Source of the DNA: Xylocopa sonorina
Taxonomy: Eukaryota; Arthropoda; Insecta; Hymenoptera; Apidae
Length of the DNA: 64,000 nucleotides
Assembly: GCF_050948175.1 (NCBI RefSeq)
Contig: NW_027490091.1
Span: forward strand, 5,766,001-5,830,000
Reading direction: 5' to 3'
This document shows positions 53,601 through 64,000 of the stretch, in pieces. A program made the position numbers and the translations under genes. A model generated the notes under the pieces. It had not been told where the DNA came from, did not search any database, and worked only from the letters and a program-made list of their open reading frames with translations. Numbering within the stretch: the stretch's first letter is position 1; each line of letters starts with the position of its first letter.

Positions 53601-53904
53601 TTCTAATGCTTCTCAAAATGCGATATCGCTACTCATTACCATGTTTCATGATAATATATAATATTCATTGTGGAGTGTCATGTATACCTCGCATACACTT
53701 AAAATGAATGTAAATGCGACACTTCCTTCCTAGGAAATAGCGTTTACAGATGTCTACGTATCGAAGAAATAGACATTTAATGCTGCATAAATCGCCATAT
53801 CGCATCTCATTTCTGCCTTTCATGATAAGATATAATATTCATTGTACAGTGTTATGTGTACCTCGTATTCACCTCAAAAGAATGTAATTGCGACACTTCT
53901 TTGC
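50601..53904. repeat. 3,304-bp tandem duplication, unit 1 (19 monomers)
   Basis: Every marker checked recurs 3,304 bp downstream: GTGTCTTGTATACC (50,719 and 54,023), CGCATCTCACTTCCATGC (51,541 and 54,845), and two 110-codon reverse-strand frames (52,796 and 56,100). Outside one patch at 51,303-51,480, differences are rare single bases, such as AAAAGGAAG against AAAAGAAAG near 51,793. Nineteen times 174 is 3,306, so the unit is a whole number of monomers. Confidence 0.95.
51303..51480. repeat. Monomer-sized patch of different type inside unit 1
   Basis: Within this interval unit 1 carries CATTAGAGTTCTAATGGTTC, ACCCAATGCTATG, ATAATTAATAATATTC and CTTGGAAAGAGCG, matching 47,671-47,848 (and 44,379 onward). 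Unit 2 at the same position (54,607-54,784) carries TAGGAATTAGCG, GATCTAATGCTACTTAAATCG and CCTAGCATTGAC, as does the older copy near 46,111. The switch is in register and length-neutral, so the 3,304-bp offset holds on both sides. Confidence 0.85.
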
Positions 53905-54165
53905 TAGGAAATAGCGTTTGCAGATGTCTACGTATCGAAGCAATAGTGTTCTAATGCTTCTTAAATCGACATATCGCATCTTATATCTACGTTTCCTGAT
54001 AATATATAATATTCACTGCGAAGTGTCTTGTATACCTCGCATTCCTTTCAAAAGAATGTAAATGCGACACTACATTGCTAGGAAGTAGCGTTTGCAGATG
54101 TCTACGTATCGAAGCAATTGGGATCAAATGCTTCTTAAATCGCCATATCGCTTCTCATTTCTATG

Positions 54166-54339
54166 TTTCATGATAATATATAATATTCACTGCGAAGTGT
54201 CATGTATACCTCGCATACACTTCAAATGAATGTAAATGCGACACTTCCTTGCTAGGAAGTAGCGTTTACAGATATCTACGTGTCGAAGCAATAGACATCT
54301 AATGTTTCATAAATCGCCATATCGCATCTCATTTCTATG
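54166..54339. repeat. Reference monomer, type A (174 bp)
   Basis: Runs landmark to landmark. It has GCGAAGTGTCATG on the left arm and CATACACTTCAAATGAATG on the right, the combination that forms the dyad. This is the most frequent class in the HOR zones. Confidence 0.85.
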
Positions 54340-54513
54340 TTTCATGATAAGATATAATATTCATTGTGCAGTGTTATGTATACCTCGTATTCACCTCAAA
54401 AGAATGTAAATGCGACACTTCCTTGCTAGGAAATAGCGTTTGCAGATATCTACGTATCGAAGCAATAGTTTTCTAATGCTTCTTAAATTGCGATATCGCA
54501 TCTCATTTCTATG

Positions 54514-54687
54514 TTTCATGATAAGATATAATATTCATTGTGCAGTGTTATGTATACCTCGTATTCACTTCAAAAGAATGTAAATGCGACACTTCCTTGC
54601 TAGGAATTAGCGTTTGCGGATGTCTACGTATCGAAGCAATAGGGATCTAATGCTACTTAAATCGCCATATCGCTTCCCATTCCTATG
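54514..54687. repeat. Reference monomer, type B (174 bp)
   Basis: Left arm GTGCAGTGTTATG (GTGGAGTGTTATG in a sister form) with right arm GTATTCACTTCAAAAGAATG. Left and right differences from type A usually occur together. Pairing between the arms is much weaker than in type A. Confidence 0.8.
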
Positions 54688-57296
54688 TTTCATGATAATA
54701 TATAATATTCACTGCGAAGTGTCATGTATACCTAGCATTGACTTCAAATGAATGTAAATGCGACACTTCCTTGCTAGAAAGTAGCGTTTGCAGATGTCTA
54801 CGTATCGAACAAATAGATTTCTAATGCTTCTTAAATCGCCATATCGCATCTCACTTCCATGCTTCATGATAAGATATAATATTCACTGCGGAGTGTTATG
54901 TATACCTCGTATTCACTTCAGAAGAATGTGAACGCGACACTTCCTTGCCAGGAAATAGCGTTTGCAGATGTCTACGTATCCTAGCATTAGAGTTCTAATG
55001 CTTCTCAAAGAACGATATCGCTACTCATTACTATGTTTCATGATAATATATAATATTCATTGTGGAGTGTTATGTATGGCTCGTATTCACTTCAAAAGAA
55101 AGTAAATACGACCCTTCCTTGCTTGGAAATAGCGTTTGCAGGTGTCTACGTATCGAAGCAATAGATTTCTAAAGCTTGCTAATTCGCGATATCGCATTCC
55201 GTATCTATGTTCCATGATAATTTATAATATTCATTGCGAAGTGTCATGTATACCTCGCATACTCTTCAAATGAATGTGAGTGCGACAGTTCCTTGCTAGG
55301 AAATAGAGTTTGCAGGTATCTACGTATCGAAGCAATAGAGTTCTAAAGCTTCTTAAATCGGCATAGCGCATCTCATTTCTATGTTTCATGATAAGATATA
55401 ATATTCATTGCGATGTGTCATGTATACTTCGTATACCTTTCAAAAGGATGTAAATGCGACACTTCCTTGCTAGGAGGTAGCGTTTGCAGATGTCTACGTA
55501 TCGAAGCAATAGAGTTGTAATGCTTCTTAAATTGCCATATTACATCTCATTCATATGTTTCATGATAAGATATAATATTCATTGTGGAGTGTTATGTATA
55601 CCTGCTACTCACTTCAAAAAAATGTAAACGCGACACTTCGTTGCCAGGCTATAGCGTTTGCAGATGTCTACGTGTCGTACCATAAGATTTCTAATGCTTC
55701 TCAAAACGTGATGTCGCTTCTCATTACCATCTTTCATTATAATATATAATATTCATTGTGGAGTGTTATGTATACCTCGTATTCACTTCAAAAGAATGTA
55801 ATTGCGACACCTCCTCGCATGGAAGTAGCGTTTGCAGATGTCTACGTATCGAAGCAATAGTTTTCTAATGCTCCTTAAATCGTCATATCGCATCCCATAT
55901 CTACGTTTCATGATAAGATATAGTATTCATTGCGAAGTGTCATGTATACCTCGTATTCCTTTCAAAAGAATGTAAATGCAACACTTCCTTGCTAGGAAGT
56001 AGTTTTGCAGATGTCTACGTATCGAAGCAATAGAGTTCTAATGTTTCTTAAATCGTCATAGCGCATCTCATTTCTATGTTTCATGATAAGATATAATATT
56101 CATTGCGAAGTGTCATGTATACCTCGTATTCCTTTCAAAAGAATGTAAATGCGACACTTCCTTGCTAGGAAGTAGCGTTTACAGATGTCTACGTATCGAA
56201 CCAGTAGGCTTCTAATGCTTCTTAAATCGCCATATCGCATCTCGTTTCTATGTTTCATGATAAGATATAATATCCGTTGTGCAGTGTTATGTATATCTCG
56301 TCTATACTTCAAATGAATGTAAATGTGACACTTCCCTGCTAGTAAATAGCGTTTGCAGATGTCTACGTTTCGTGGCATTAGAGTTCTAATGCTTTTCAAA
56401 ACGCGATATCGCTTCTCATTTCTATGTTTCAAGATAATATATAATTTTCATTGTGGAGTGTAATGTATACCTCGTATTCACTTCAAAAGAATGTAAACGC
56501 GATACTTCCCTGCCAGGAAATAGCTTTTGCAGATGTCTACGTATCGTAGCGTTTGTGTTCTAATGCTTCTCAAAACGCGATATCGCTACTCATTACTATG
56601 TTTCATGATAATGTATAATATTCGCTGTGGAGTGTTATGCATACCTCGTATTCACTTCAAAGGAATGTAAATGCGACACTTCCTTGCTTGGAAATAGCGT
56701 TTGCAGATGTCAACGTACCGAAGTAATAGATTTCTAATGCTTCTCAAAACGCGATAACGCTACGCATTACCATGTTTCATGATGATATATAATATTCATT
56801 GTGGAGTGTTATGTATACCTCGTATTCACTTCAAAGAATGTAAACGTGACACTTCCTTGCCAAGAAATAGCGTTTGCAGATGTCTACGTATCGTAGCATC
56901 AGATTTCTAATGCTTCTCAAAACGCGATATCGCTACTCATTACCATGTTTCATGATAATATATAATATTCATTGTGGAGTGTCATGTATACCTCGCATAC
57001 ACTTAAAATGAATGTAAATGCGACACTTCCTTCCTAGGAAATAGCGTTTACAGATGTCTACGTATCGAAGAAATAGACATTTAATGCTGCATAAATCGCC
57101 ATATCGCATCTCATTTCTGCCTTTCATGATAAGATATGATATTCATTGTACAGTGTTATGTGTACCTCGTATTCACCTCAAAAGAATGTAATTGCGACAC
57201 TTCTTTGCTAGGAAATAGCGTTTGCAGATGTCTACGTATCGAAGCAATAGAGTTCTAATGCTTCTTTAAACCGTCATATCGCATCCCATATCTACG

Positions 57297-57470
57297 TTTC
57301 CTGATAAGATATAATATTCATTGCGAAGTGTCATGTATACCTCGTATTCCTTTCAAAAGAATGTAAATGCGACACTTCCTTGCTAGGAAGTAGCGTTTGC
57401 AGATGTCTACGTATCGAAGCAATAGAGTTCTAATGCTTCTTAAATCGCCATATCGCATCTCATTTATATG
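57297..57470. repeat. Reference monomer, type C (174 bp)
   Basis: Carries the type A left arm GCGAAGTGTCATG but a right arm GTATTCCTTTCAAAAGAATG, usually with GGAAGTAGCG rather than GGAAATAGCG downstream. Common in 1-12 kb and 50-60 kb. Confidence 0.8.
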
Positions 57471-60400
57471 TTTCATGATAAGATATAATATTCATAGCGA
57501 AGTGCCATGTATACCTCGCATACACTTCAATTGAATGTACATGCGACACTTCCTTCCTAGTAAATAGCTCTTGCAGATGTCTACGTATCGAAGCAATAGA
57601 AATCTAATGCTTCTTAAATCGTCATTTCGCATCTCATTTCTATGTTTCATGATAAGATATAATATTCATAGCGAAGTGCCATGTATACCTCGCATACACT
57701 TCAATTGAATGTACATGCGGCACTTCCTTCCTAGGAAATAGCGTTTGCAGATGTCTACGTATCGAAGCAATAGAGTTCTAAAGCTTCTTAAATCGCGATA
57801 TCGCAACTCATTTCTATGTTTCATGATAAGATATAATATTCACTGTGCAGTGTTATGTATATCTCGTCTATACCTCAAATGATTGTAAATGCGACACTAC
57901 CTTGCTAGGTAGTAGCGTTTGCAGATGTCTACGTATCGAAGCAATAGAGTTCTAATGCCTCTTAAATAGCCATGTCGCATCTCATTTCTACGTTTCATGA
58001 TAATATATAATATTCATTGCGGAGTGCCATGTATACCTCGCATACACTTCAATTGAATGTACATGCGACACTTCCTTGCTAGGAATAAGCGTTTGCAGAT
58101 GTCTAGGTATCGAAGCAATAGAATTCTAATGCTTCTTAAATCGCCATATCGCATCTCATTTCTATGTTTCATGATAAGATATAATATTCATTGCGAAGTG
58201 TCATGTATGCCTCGTATTCCTTTCAAAAGAATGTAAATGCGACACTTCCTTGTTAGGGATAGCGTTTGCAGATGTCTACGTATCGAAGCAATAGATTTCT
58301 AGTGCTTCTCAAAACGCGATATCGCTACGCATTGCCATGTTTCATGATGACATATAATATTCATTGTGGAGTGTTGTGTATACCTCGTATTCACTTCAAA
58401 AGAATGTAAACGCGACACTTCCTTGCTAGGGAATAGTGTTTGCAGATGTCTACGTATCGCTGCAATAGAGCTCTAATGCTTCTTAAAATGCGATATCGCA
58501 TCTCATTTCAATGTTTCATGATAAAATATAATATTCATTACGAGGCGTTATGTATTCCTCGTCTACACTTCAAAAGAATGTAAATGCGACACTACCTTGC
58601 TAAGAAATAGCGTTTGCAGATGTATACGTATCGTAGCAATGGATTTCTAACGCTTCTCAAAGCCTGATATCGCATCTCATTTCTATGCTTCATGATAAGA
58701 TATAATATTCATTGCGATGTGTTATGTACTCCTCGTATTTACTCCAAATGAATGTAACTGCGACACTTTCTTGCTAGGAAGTAGCGTTTCCAGATGTCTA
58801 CGTATCGAACCAATAGAATTCTAATGATTCTTTAAACGCGATAGCGCATCTCATTTCTATGATTCATGATAAGATATAATTTTTCAATGTAGAGTGTTAT
58901 ATATACCTCGGATTCACTTCAAAAGAATGTAAATGCGGTACTTCCTTGCCAGGAAATAGAGTTTGCAGATGTCTACGTATCCTAGCAATAGTGTTCTAAT
59001 GCTTCTTAAATCGCGATATCGCTTCCCATTTCTATGTTTTATGATAAGATATAATATTCATTGTGCAGTGTTATGTATACCTCGTATTCGCATCAAAAGA
59101 ATGTAAATGCGACAATTCCTTGCTAGGAAGTAGCGTTTGCAGATGTCTACGTATGGAAGCAATAGTGTTCTAATGCTTCTTAAATCGTTATATCGCATCT
59201 CATTTCTATGTTTCATGATAAGATATAATATTCATTGCGAAGTGTCATGTATACCTCGTATACCTTTCAAAAGAATGTATATGGGACACTTCCTTGCTAG
59301 GTAGTAGCGTTTGCAGATGTCTACGTATCGAACCAATAGATTTCTAATGCTTCTTAAATCTCCATATCGCATCTCATTTCTATGTTTTATGATAAGATAT
59401 AATATTCATTGTGCAGTGTTATGTATACCTCGCATAAACTTAAAATGAATGTAAATGCGACACATCCTTGCTAGGAAATAGCGTTTGCAGATGTCTACGT
59501 ATCGAAGCAGTAGGTATGTAATACTTCTTAAATCGCCATATCGCTACTCATTTCTATGTTTCATGATAATATATAATATTCACTGCGTAGTGTCATGTAT
59601 ACCTCGCATACACTTCAAATGAATATAAATGCGACACTTCCTTGCTAGGAAATAGCGTTTGCAGATGTCTACGTATCGAAGCAATAGTTTTCTAATGCTT
59701 CTTAAATCGTCATATCGCATCCCATATCTACGTTTCATGATAAGATATAGAATTCATGGCGAAGTGTCATGTATACCTCGTATTCCTTTCAAAAGAATGT
59801 AAATGTGACACTTCCTTGCCAGGAAGTAGCGTTTGCAGATGTCTACGTATCGAAGCAATAGGGATCTAATGCTTCTTAAACCGCCCTATCGCTTCTCATT
59901 TCTATGTTTCATGATAATATATAATATTCACTGCGAAGTGTCATGTATACCTCGCATACACTTCAAATGAATGTGAATGCGACACTTCCTCGCCAGGAAG
60001 TAGCGTTTGCAGATGTCTACGTATCGAAGCAGTAGGTATGTCATACTTCTTAAATCGCCATATCGCTTCTCATTTCTATGTTTCATGATAATGTATAATA
60101 TTCACTGCGAAGTGTCATGTATACCTCGCATACACTTCAAATGCAACACCTCCTTGCTAGGAAATAGCGTTTGCAGATGTCTACGTTTCGTGGCATTAGA
60201 GTTCTAATGCTTCTCAAAACGCGATATCGCTACTCATTACCATGTTACATTATAATATATAATATTCGTTGTGGAGTGTTATATATACCTCGTATTCACT
60301 TCAAAAGAATGTAAATGCGACACTTCCTTGCTAGGAAATAGTGTTTGCTGATGTCTCCGTATCGAAGCAATGGAGTTCTAGTGCTTCTTAAATCGTCATA

Positions 60401-62157
60401 TCGCATCTCACTTCTATGTTTCATGGTAAGATATAACATTCATTGCGAAGTGTCATGTATACCTCATATTCCATTCAAAAGAATGTAAATGCGACACTTC
60501 CTTGCTAGGAAGTAGCGTTTGCAGATGTCTACGTATCGAAGCAATAGGTATCTAATACTTCTTAAATAGCCATATCACTACTCATTTCTATGTTTCATGA
60601 TGATATACAATATTGACTGCGAAGTGTCATGTAGACCTCGCGCACACTTCAAGTGAATGTAAATGCGACACTTCCTTGCTAGGAAGTAGCGTTTGCAGAT
60701 GCCTACGTATCGTAGCTATAGATTTCTAATGCTCCTCAAAACGCGATATTGCATCTGATTTCAATGTTTCATGATAAGATATAATATTCAATGCGAAGAT
60801 TTATGTATTCCACGCCTACACATCAAATGAATGTAAGTGCGACACTTCCTTTCGAGTAAATAGCGTTTGCAGATTTCTACGTATCGTACCAGCAGAGCTC
60901 TAATGCTTCTTGAAACGCGATATCGCATCTCACTGCAATGTTTCATGAAAAGATACAATATTCATTGCGATGTGATATGTATTCTTCGTCTACACTTCAA
61001 ATGAATGTAAATGCGACACTTCCCTGCTAGGAAATAGCGTTTGCAGATGTCTATGTATCGAAGCAGCGGAGCTCTAATGCATCTTAAAACGCGATATCGC
61101 ATCTCACTTCAATGTTTCATGAAAAGATACAATTTTCATAGCGAAGTGTTATGTAAACCTCGAATACACTTCAAATGAATGTAAATGCGACACTTCCTTG
61201 CTAGGAAATAGCGTTTGCAGAAGTCTACCTATCGTAGCAATAAACTTCTTATGCTCCTCAAAACGCGATATCGCATCTGATTTCTATGTTTCATGATAAG
61301 ATATAATATTCAATGCGAAGTTTTATGTATTCCTCGTCTTCACCTCAAAGGAATATAAATGCGACACTTCCTTGCTAGGAAATAGCGTTTGCAGATGTCT
61401 ACATATCGAGGCAATAGAGATCTAAACTAGTTAATTCGCGATATCGCATCTCATTGCTATGTTTCATGATAATATATAATATTCATAGCGAAGTGTTATG
61501 TATACCTCGTATTCACTTCAGAAGAATGTAAATGCGACACATCCTTGCTAGGAAATAGCGTTTGCAGATGTCTACGTATCGAAGCAATAGGGATCTAATG
61601 CTTCTTAAATCGTCACATCGCATCTCATTTCTATGTTTCATGATAAGATATAATATTCATTGCGAAGTGTCATGTATACCTCGTATTCCTTTCAATAGAA
61701 TGTAAATGCGACACTTCCTTGCTAGGAAGTAGCGCTTGCAGATGTCTACGTATCGTAGCAATAGGTTTCTAATGCTTCTTAAACCGCCATATCGCATCTT
61801 ATTTCTATGTTTCACGATAAAATATAATATTCATTGTGGAGCGTTATGTATACCTCGCATACACCTCAAATGTATGTAAATGCGGCACTTCCTTGCTAGG
61901 AAATAGCGTTTGCAGATGTCTACGTATCGAAGCAATAGAGTTCTAATGCTTCTTATATCGTCATATCGCATCTCATTTCTACGTTTCATGATAAGATACA
62001 ATATTCATTATGCAGTGTTATGCATACCTCGTATTCACTTCAAAAGAATGTAGATGCGACACTTCCTTGCTAGGAAACAGCATTTGCAGATGTCTACGTA
62101 TCGTAGCAATAGAATTCTGATGCATCTCAAAGCTCGATATCGCACCTGACTTTTCTG

Positions 62158-62298
62158 TTTCATGATAAGATATAATATTCATTGCGAAGTGTCATGTGTT
62201 CCTCGTATTTACATCAAAAGAATGTAAATGCGACACTTCCTTCCTAGGAAATAGAGTTTGCATATCTTTAAATCGTGATATCGCATCTCATTTCATTG
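62158..62298. repeat. Truncated 141-bp monomer
   Basis: The sequence jumps from TAGAGTTTGCATATC to TTTAAATCGTGATATCG, losing about 33 bp that include TACGTATCGAAGCAATAG. The missing part overlaps the region lost in the 120-bp monomer at 3,821. Confidence 0.85.
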
Positions 62299-62734
62299 AT
62301 TCATGAAAAGATATAATATTCTTTGTGGAGTGTTATGTATCCCTCGTATTCAGTTCAAAAGAATGTAAATGCGACACTTCCTTGCTACGAACTAGCGTTT
62401 CCAGATATCTGCGTATCGTAGCAATGGAGTTCTAACGCTTCTTAAAACGCGATATTGCATTTCATTTCTATGTTTCATGATGAGATATAATGTTTATTGC
62501 GAAGTGTCATGTATACCTCGTATTCACTTCGAATCAATGCAAATGCGACACCTACATGCTCGGAAATATCGTTTACAGATGTCTAAGTATCGAAGCAATA
62601 GAATTCTAATGCTTCTTAAAACCTGATCCCGCTTCTATGTTTCATGATAAGACATAATATTCATTGCGAAGTGTCATGTATACCTCGTATTCCTTTCAAA
62701 AGAATGTAAATGCGACACTTCCTTGCTAGGAAGT

Positions 62735-63075
62735 AGCGTTTGCAGATGTCTACGTATCGAAGCAATAGGGTTCTAATGCTTCTTAAATCGCCATATTACA
62801 TCTCATTTCTATGTTTCATGATAAGATATAATATTTATTGTGGAGTGTTCTGTATACCTCGTATTCACTTCAAAATAATGTAAACGCGACACTTCCTTGC
62901 AAGGAAATAGCGTTTGCAGATGTCTACGTATCGAAGCAATAGGGTTCTAATGCTTCTTAAATCGCCATATTACATCTCATTTCTATGTTTCATGATAAGA
63001 TATAATATTCATTGTGGAGTGTTCTGTATACCTCGTATTCACTTCAAAATAATGTAAACGCGACACTTCATTGCT
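62735..63075. repeat. Local monomer doublet with GTTCTGTATACC marker
   Basis: Two adjacent monomers, offset exactly 174 bp, share ATAGGGTTCTAATGC, GCCATATTACATCTC, GGAGTGTTCTGTATACC and CAAAATAATGTAAACG. They differ at a few bases, including TATTTATTG against TATTCATTG. A recent one-monomer tandem duplication is the simplest reading. Confidence 0.85.
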
Positions 63076-63335
63076 AGGAAATAGCGTTTGCAGATGTTTA
63101 CGTATCGAAGCAATAGATTTCTAATGCTTCCTGACACGCGATATCGCATCTCATTTCTATGTTTCGCGAGAAGACACAATATTTATTGTGCAGTATTATG
63201 TATAACTCGTATTCACTTCAAAAGCATGTTGATGCGACACTTCCTTGCCAGGACGTAGCGTTTGCAGATGTCTACGTATCGAAGAAATAGATTTCTAATG
63301 CTTCATAAATCGCCATATCGCATCTCATTTCTATG

Positions 63336-63509
63336 TTTCATGATAAGATATAATATTCATTGTGCAGTGTTATGTATATCTCGTCTATACTTCAAATGAA
63401 TGTAAATGCTACACTTCCTTATTAGGAAATATCTTTTGCAGATATCTACGTATCGTGGCATTAGAGTTCTAATGCTTCTCAAAACGCGATATCGCTACTG
63501 ATTACTATG
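63336..63509. repeat. Reference monomer, type D (174 bp)
   Basis: Has GTGCAGTGTTATGTATATC followed by TCGTCTATACTTCAAATG, so the loop and right arm differ from types A-C. It occurs near 2,110, 2,290, 2,640, 9,720, 44,325, 45,545, 52,990 and 63,725, and is rare in the homogeneous HOR zones. Confidence 0.8.
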
Positions 63510-64000
63510 TTTTATGATAATATATAATATTCATTGTGGAGTATTATGTATTCCTCGTATTCCTTTCAAAGGAATGTAAATGCAACACTTCCTTGCTAGG
63601 AAGTAGCGCTTGCAGATGTCTACGTATCGAACCAATAGATTTCTGATGCTTCTTAAATCGCCATATCGCATCTCATTTCTATGTTTCATGATAAGATATA
63701 ATATTTATTGTCCAGTGTTATGTATATCTCGTCTATACTTCAAATGAATGTAAATGCGACACTTCCTTGCTAGGAAATAGCGCTTGCAGATGTCTACGTA
63801 AGTGTGGCATTGGAGTTCTAATGCTTCTCAAAACGCGATATCGCTTCTCATTCCTATGTTTCATGGTAACATATAATATTCACTTCGAGGTGTCATGTAT
63901 ACCTCGCATACACTTAAAATGAATGCAAATGCGACACTTCCATGTTAGGAAATAGCGTTTGCAGATGTCTACGTATCGAAGCAATAGACATCCAATGCTT

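Larger units (their letters stand above)
53905..57208. repeat. 3,304-bp tandem duplication, unit 2 (19 monomers)
   Basis: Follows unit 1 directly. The end of each unit carries TGTACAGTGTTATGTGTACC, GTAATTGCGACACTTCTTTGC and then TAGCGTTTGCAGATGTCTAC. After that, unit 1 passes into the start of unit 2 (AGTGTTCTAATGC, TCTTATATC) and unit 2 passes into AGAGTTCTAATGCTTCTTTAAACC. The exchange point therefore lies within the shared TAGCGTTTGCAG to GAAGCAATAG stretch. Confidence 0.95.
1..64000. repeat. 174-bp satellite array, about 368 head-to-tail monomers
   Basis: The landmark TTTCATGATAA recurs at 168, 342, 516, 691 and 865 and continues at 173-175 bp steps to the right edge. Each monomer runs in the same order: TTTCATGATAA; an AT-rich stretch ATATAATATTCAT; an arm like GCGAAGTGTCATG; TATACCTCG; a second arm like CATACACTTCAAATG; TGCGACACTTCCTTGCTAGGAA; TAGCGTTTGCAGATG; TCTACGTATCGAAGCAATAG; a variable TTCTAATGCTTCTTAAA; then CGCGATATCGCATCTCATTT. 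I saw no orientation switch and no non-satellite insert. A length near that of one nucleosome is typical of centromeric satellites, but whether this array is centromeric is inference. No gene is supported anywhere in it. The species and family name are unknown to me. Confidence 0.98.
57209..64000. repeat. Right block of diverged monomers
   Basis: About 39 monomers without a long period, with more small indels than the interior. Some are close to left-edge monomers: the segment 57,396-57,566 matches 430-600, and 58,610-58,800 matches 18,280-18,470. Only one clear local doublet is present (62,735-63,075). The array continues to the last base, so its true end is outside the window. No gene or unique sequence is visible. 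Confidence 0.85.

Noticed and set aside
52796..56432. Pair of nearly identical 110-codon reverse-strand frames (52,796-53,128 and 56,100-56,432) as duplicated genes
   Set aside because: Their similarity follows from the 3,304-bp satellite duplication. The peptide (rich in RYRVLRSIR and DICKRYFLARK-like runs) is the reverse-frame reading of the monomer and recurs across the array.
1..64000. CRISPR array
   Set aside because: The repeat is 174 bp with no alternation of short identical repeats and unique spacers; all parts of the monomer recur.
1..64000. TATAATATATAATATT as promoter elements
   Set aside because: It is the AT-rich section of every monomer, with no gene downstream. Satellite transcription cannot be judged from sequence alone.
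1..64000. tRNA, rRNA, telomeric or transposon sequence
   Set aside because: Scanning the window I saw only satellite monomers; no tRNA-like cloverleaf, short telomeric repeat, terminal inverted repeat, LTR or poly-A tail was seen.

Overview
The whole window, from base 1 to base 64,000, is one satellite DNA array. A monomer of about 174 bp is repeated head-to-tail in a single orientation, roughly 368 times. I found no gene, RNA gene, transposon, telomeric repeat, CRISPR array or unique spacer in it. Open reading frames reach only about 114 codons (about two monomers), recur as diverged copies of one another on both strands, and resemble no known protein; I treat them as noise from a repeat whose length is divisible by three. 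A megasatellite of this size points to a eukaryotic nuclear genome, in centromeric, pericentromeric or other constitutive heterochromatin. One monomer counted by hand is about 35% G+C, yet has more CpG than that composition predicts. This argues weakly for a lineage without strong germline CpG methylation, such as many invertebrates. I cannot name the species or the satellite family.

Layout. 1-12,912: mostly old, diverged monomers without long-range order. 12,913-23,317: a large tandem duplication whose second copy is 5,895 bp (about 34 monomers); the first is 4,510 bp (about 26 monomers), differing by four gaps of whole monomers. 23,318-34,580: a higher-order repeat (HOR) zone built on a six-monomer, 1,032-bp unit, with seven-, eight- and ten-monomer derivatives, all tracked by a distinctive 163-bp short monomer. 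34,581-39,264: a nine-monomer HOR of about 1,565 bp in three units. 39,101-41,184: two adjacent 1,042-bp (six-monomer) copies in which I saw no difference. 41,185-50,600: mixed monomers, including a duplication of about 1.8 kb (43,074 and 46,540) and a third relative of the next block (45,600-46,551). 50,601-57,208: a 19-monomer, 3,304-bp tandem duplication, almost identical except for one patch of about one monomer that looks like gene conversion. 57,209-64,000: diverged monomers again, some close to those at the left edge.

This is the expected picture of a satellite evolving by unequal exchange: young, homogeneous higher-order copies in the interior and older, disordered monomers at both ends. 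The most interesting features are a strong imperfect dyad in one monomer class (17 paired bases around a 9-base loop), the nested history of whole-monomer duplications and deletions, a local conversion patch that three related copies allow to be polarised, and junctions that often fall in the same conserved part of the monomer. Repeat offsets were measured from shared marker motifs by eye. Percent identities are estimates, and block edges inside conserved sequence are uncertain by tens of bases.
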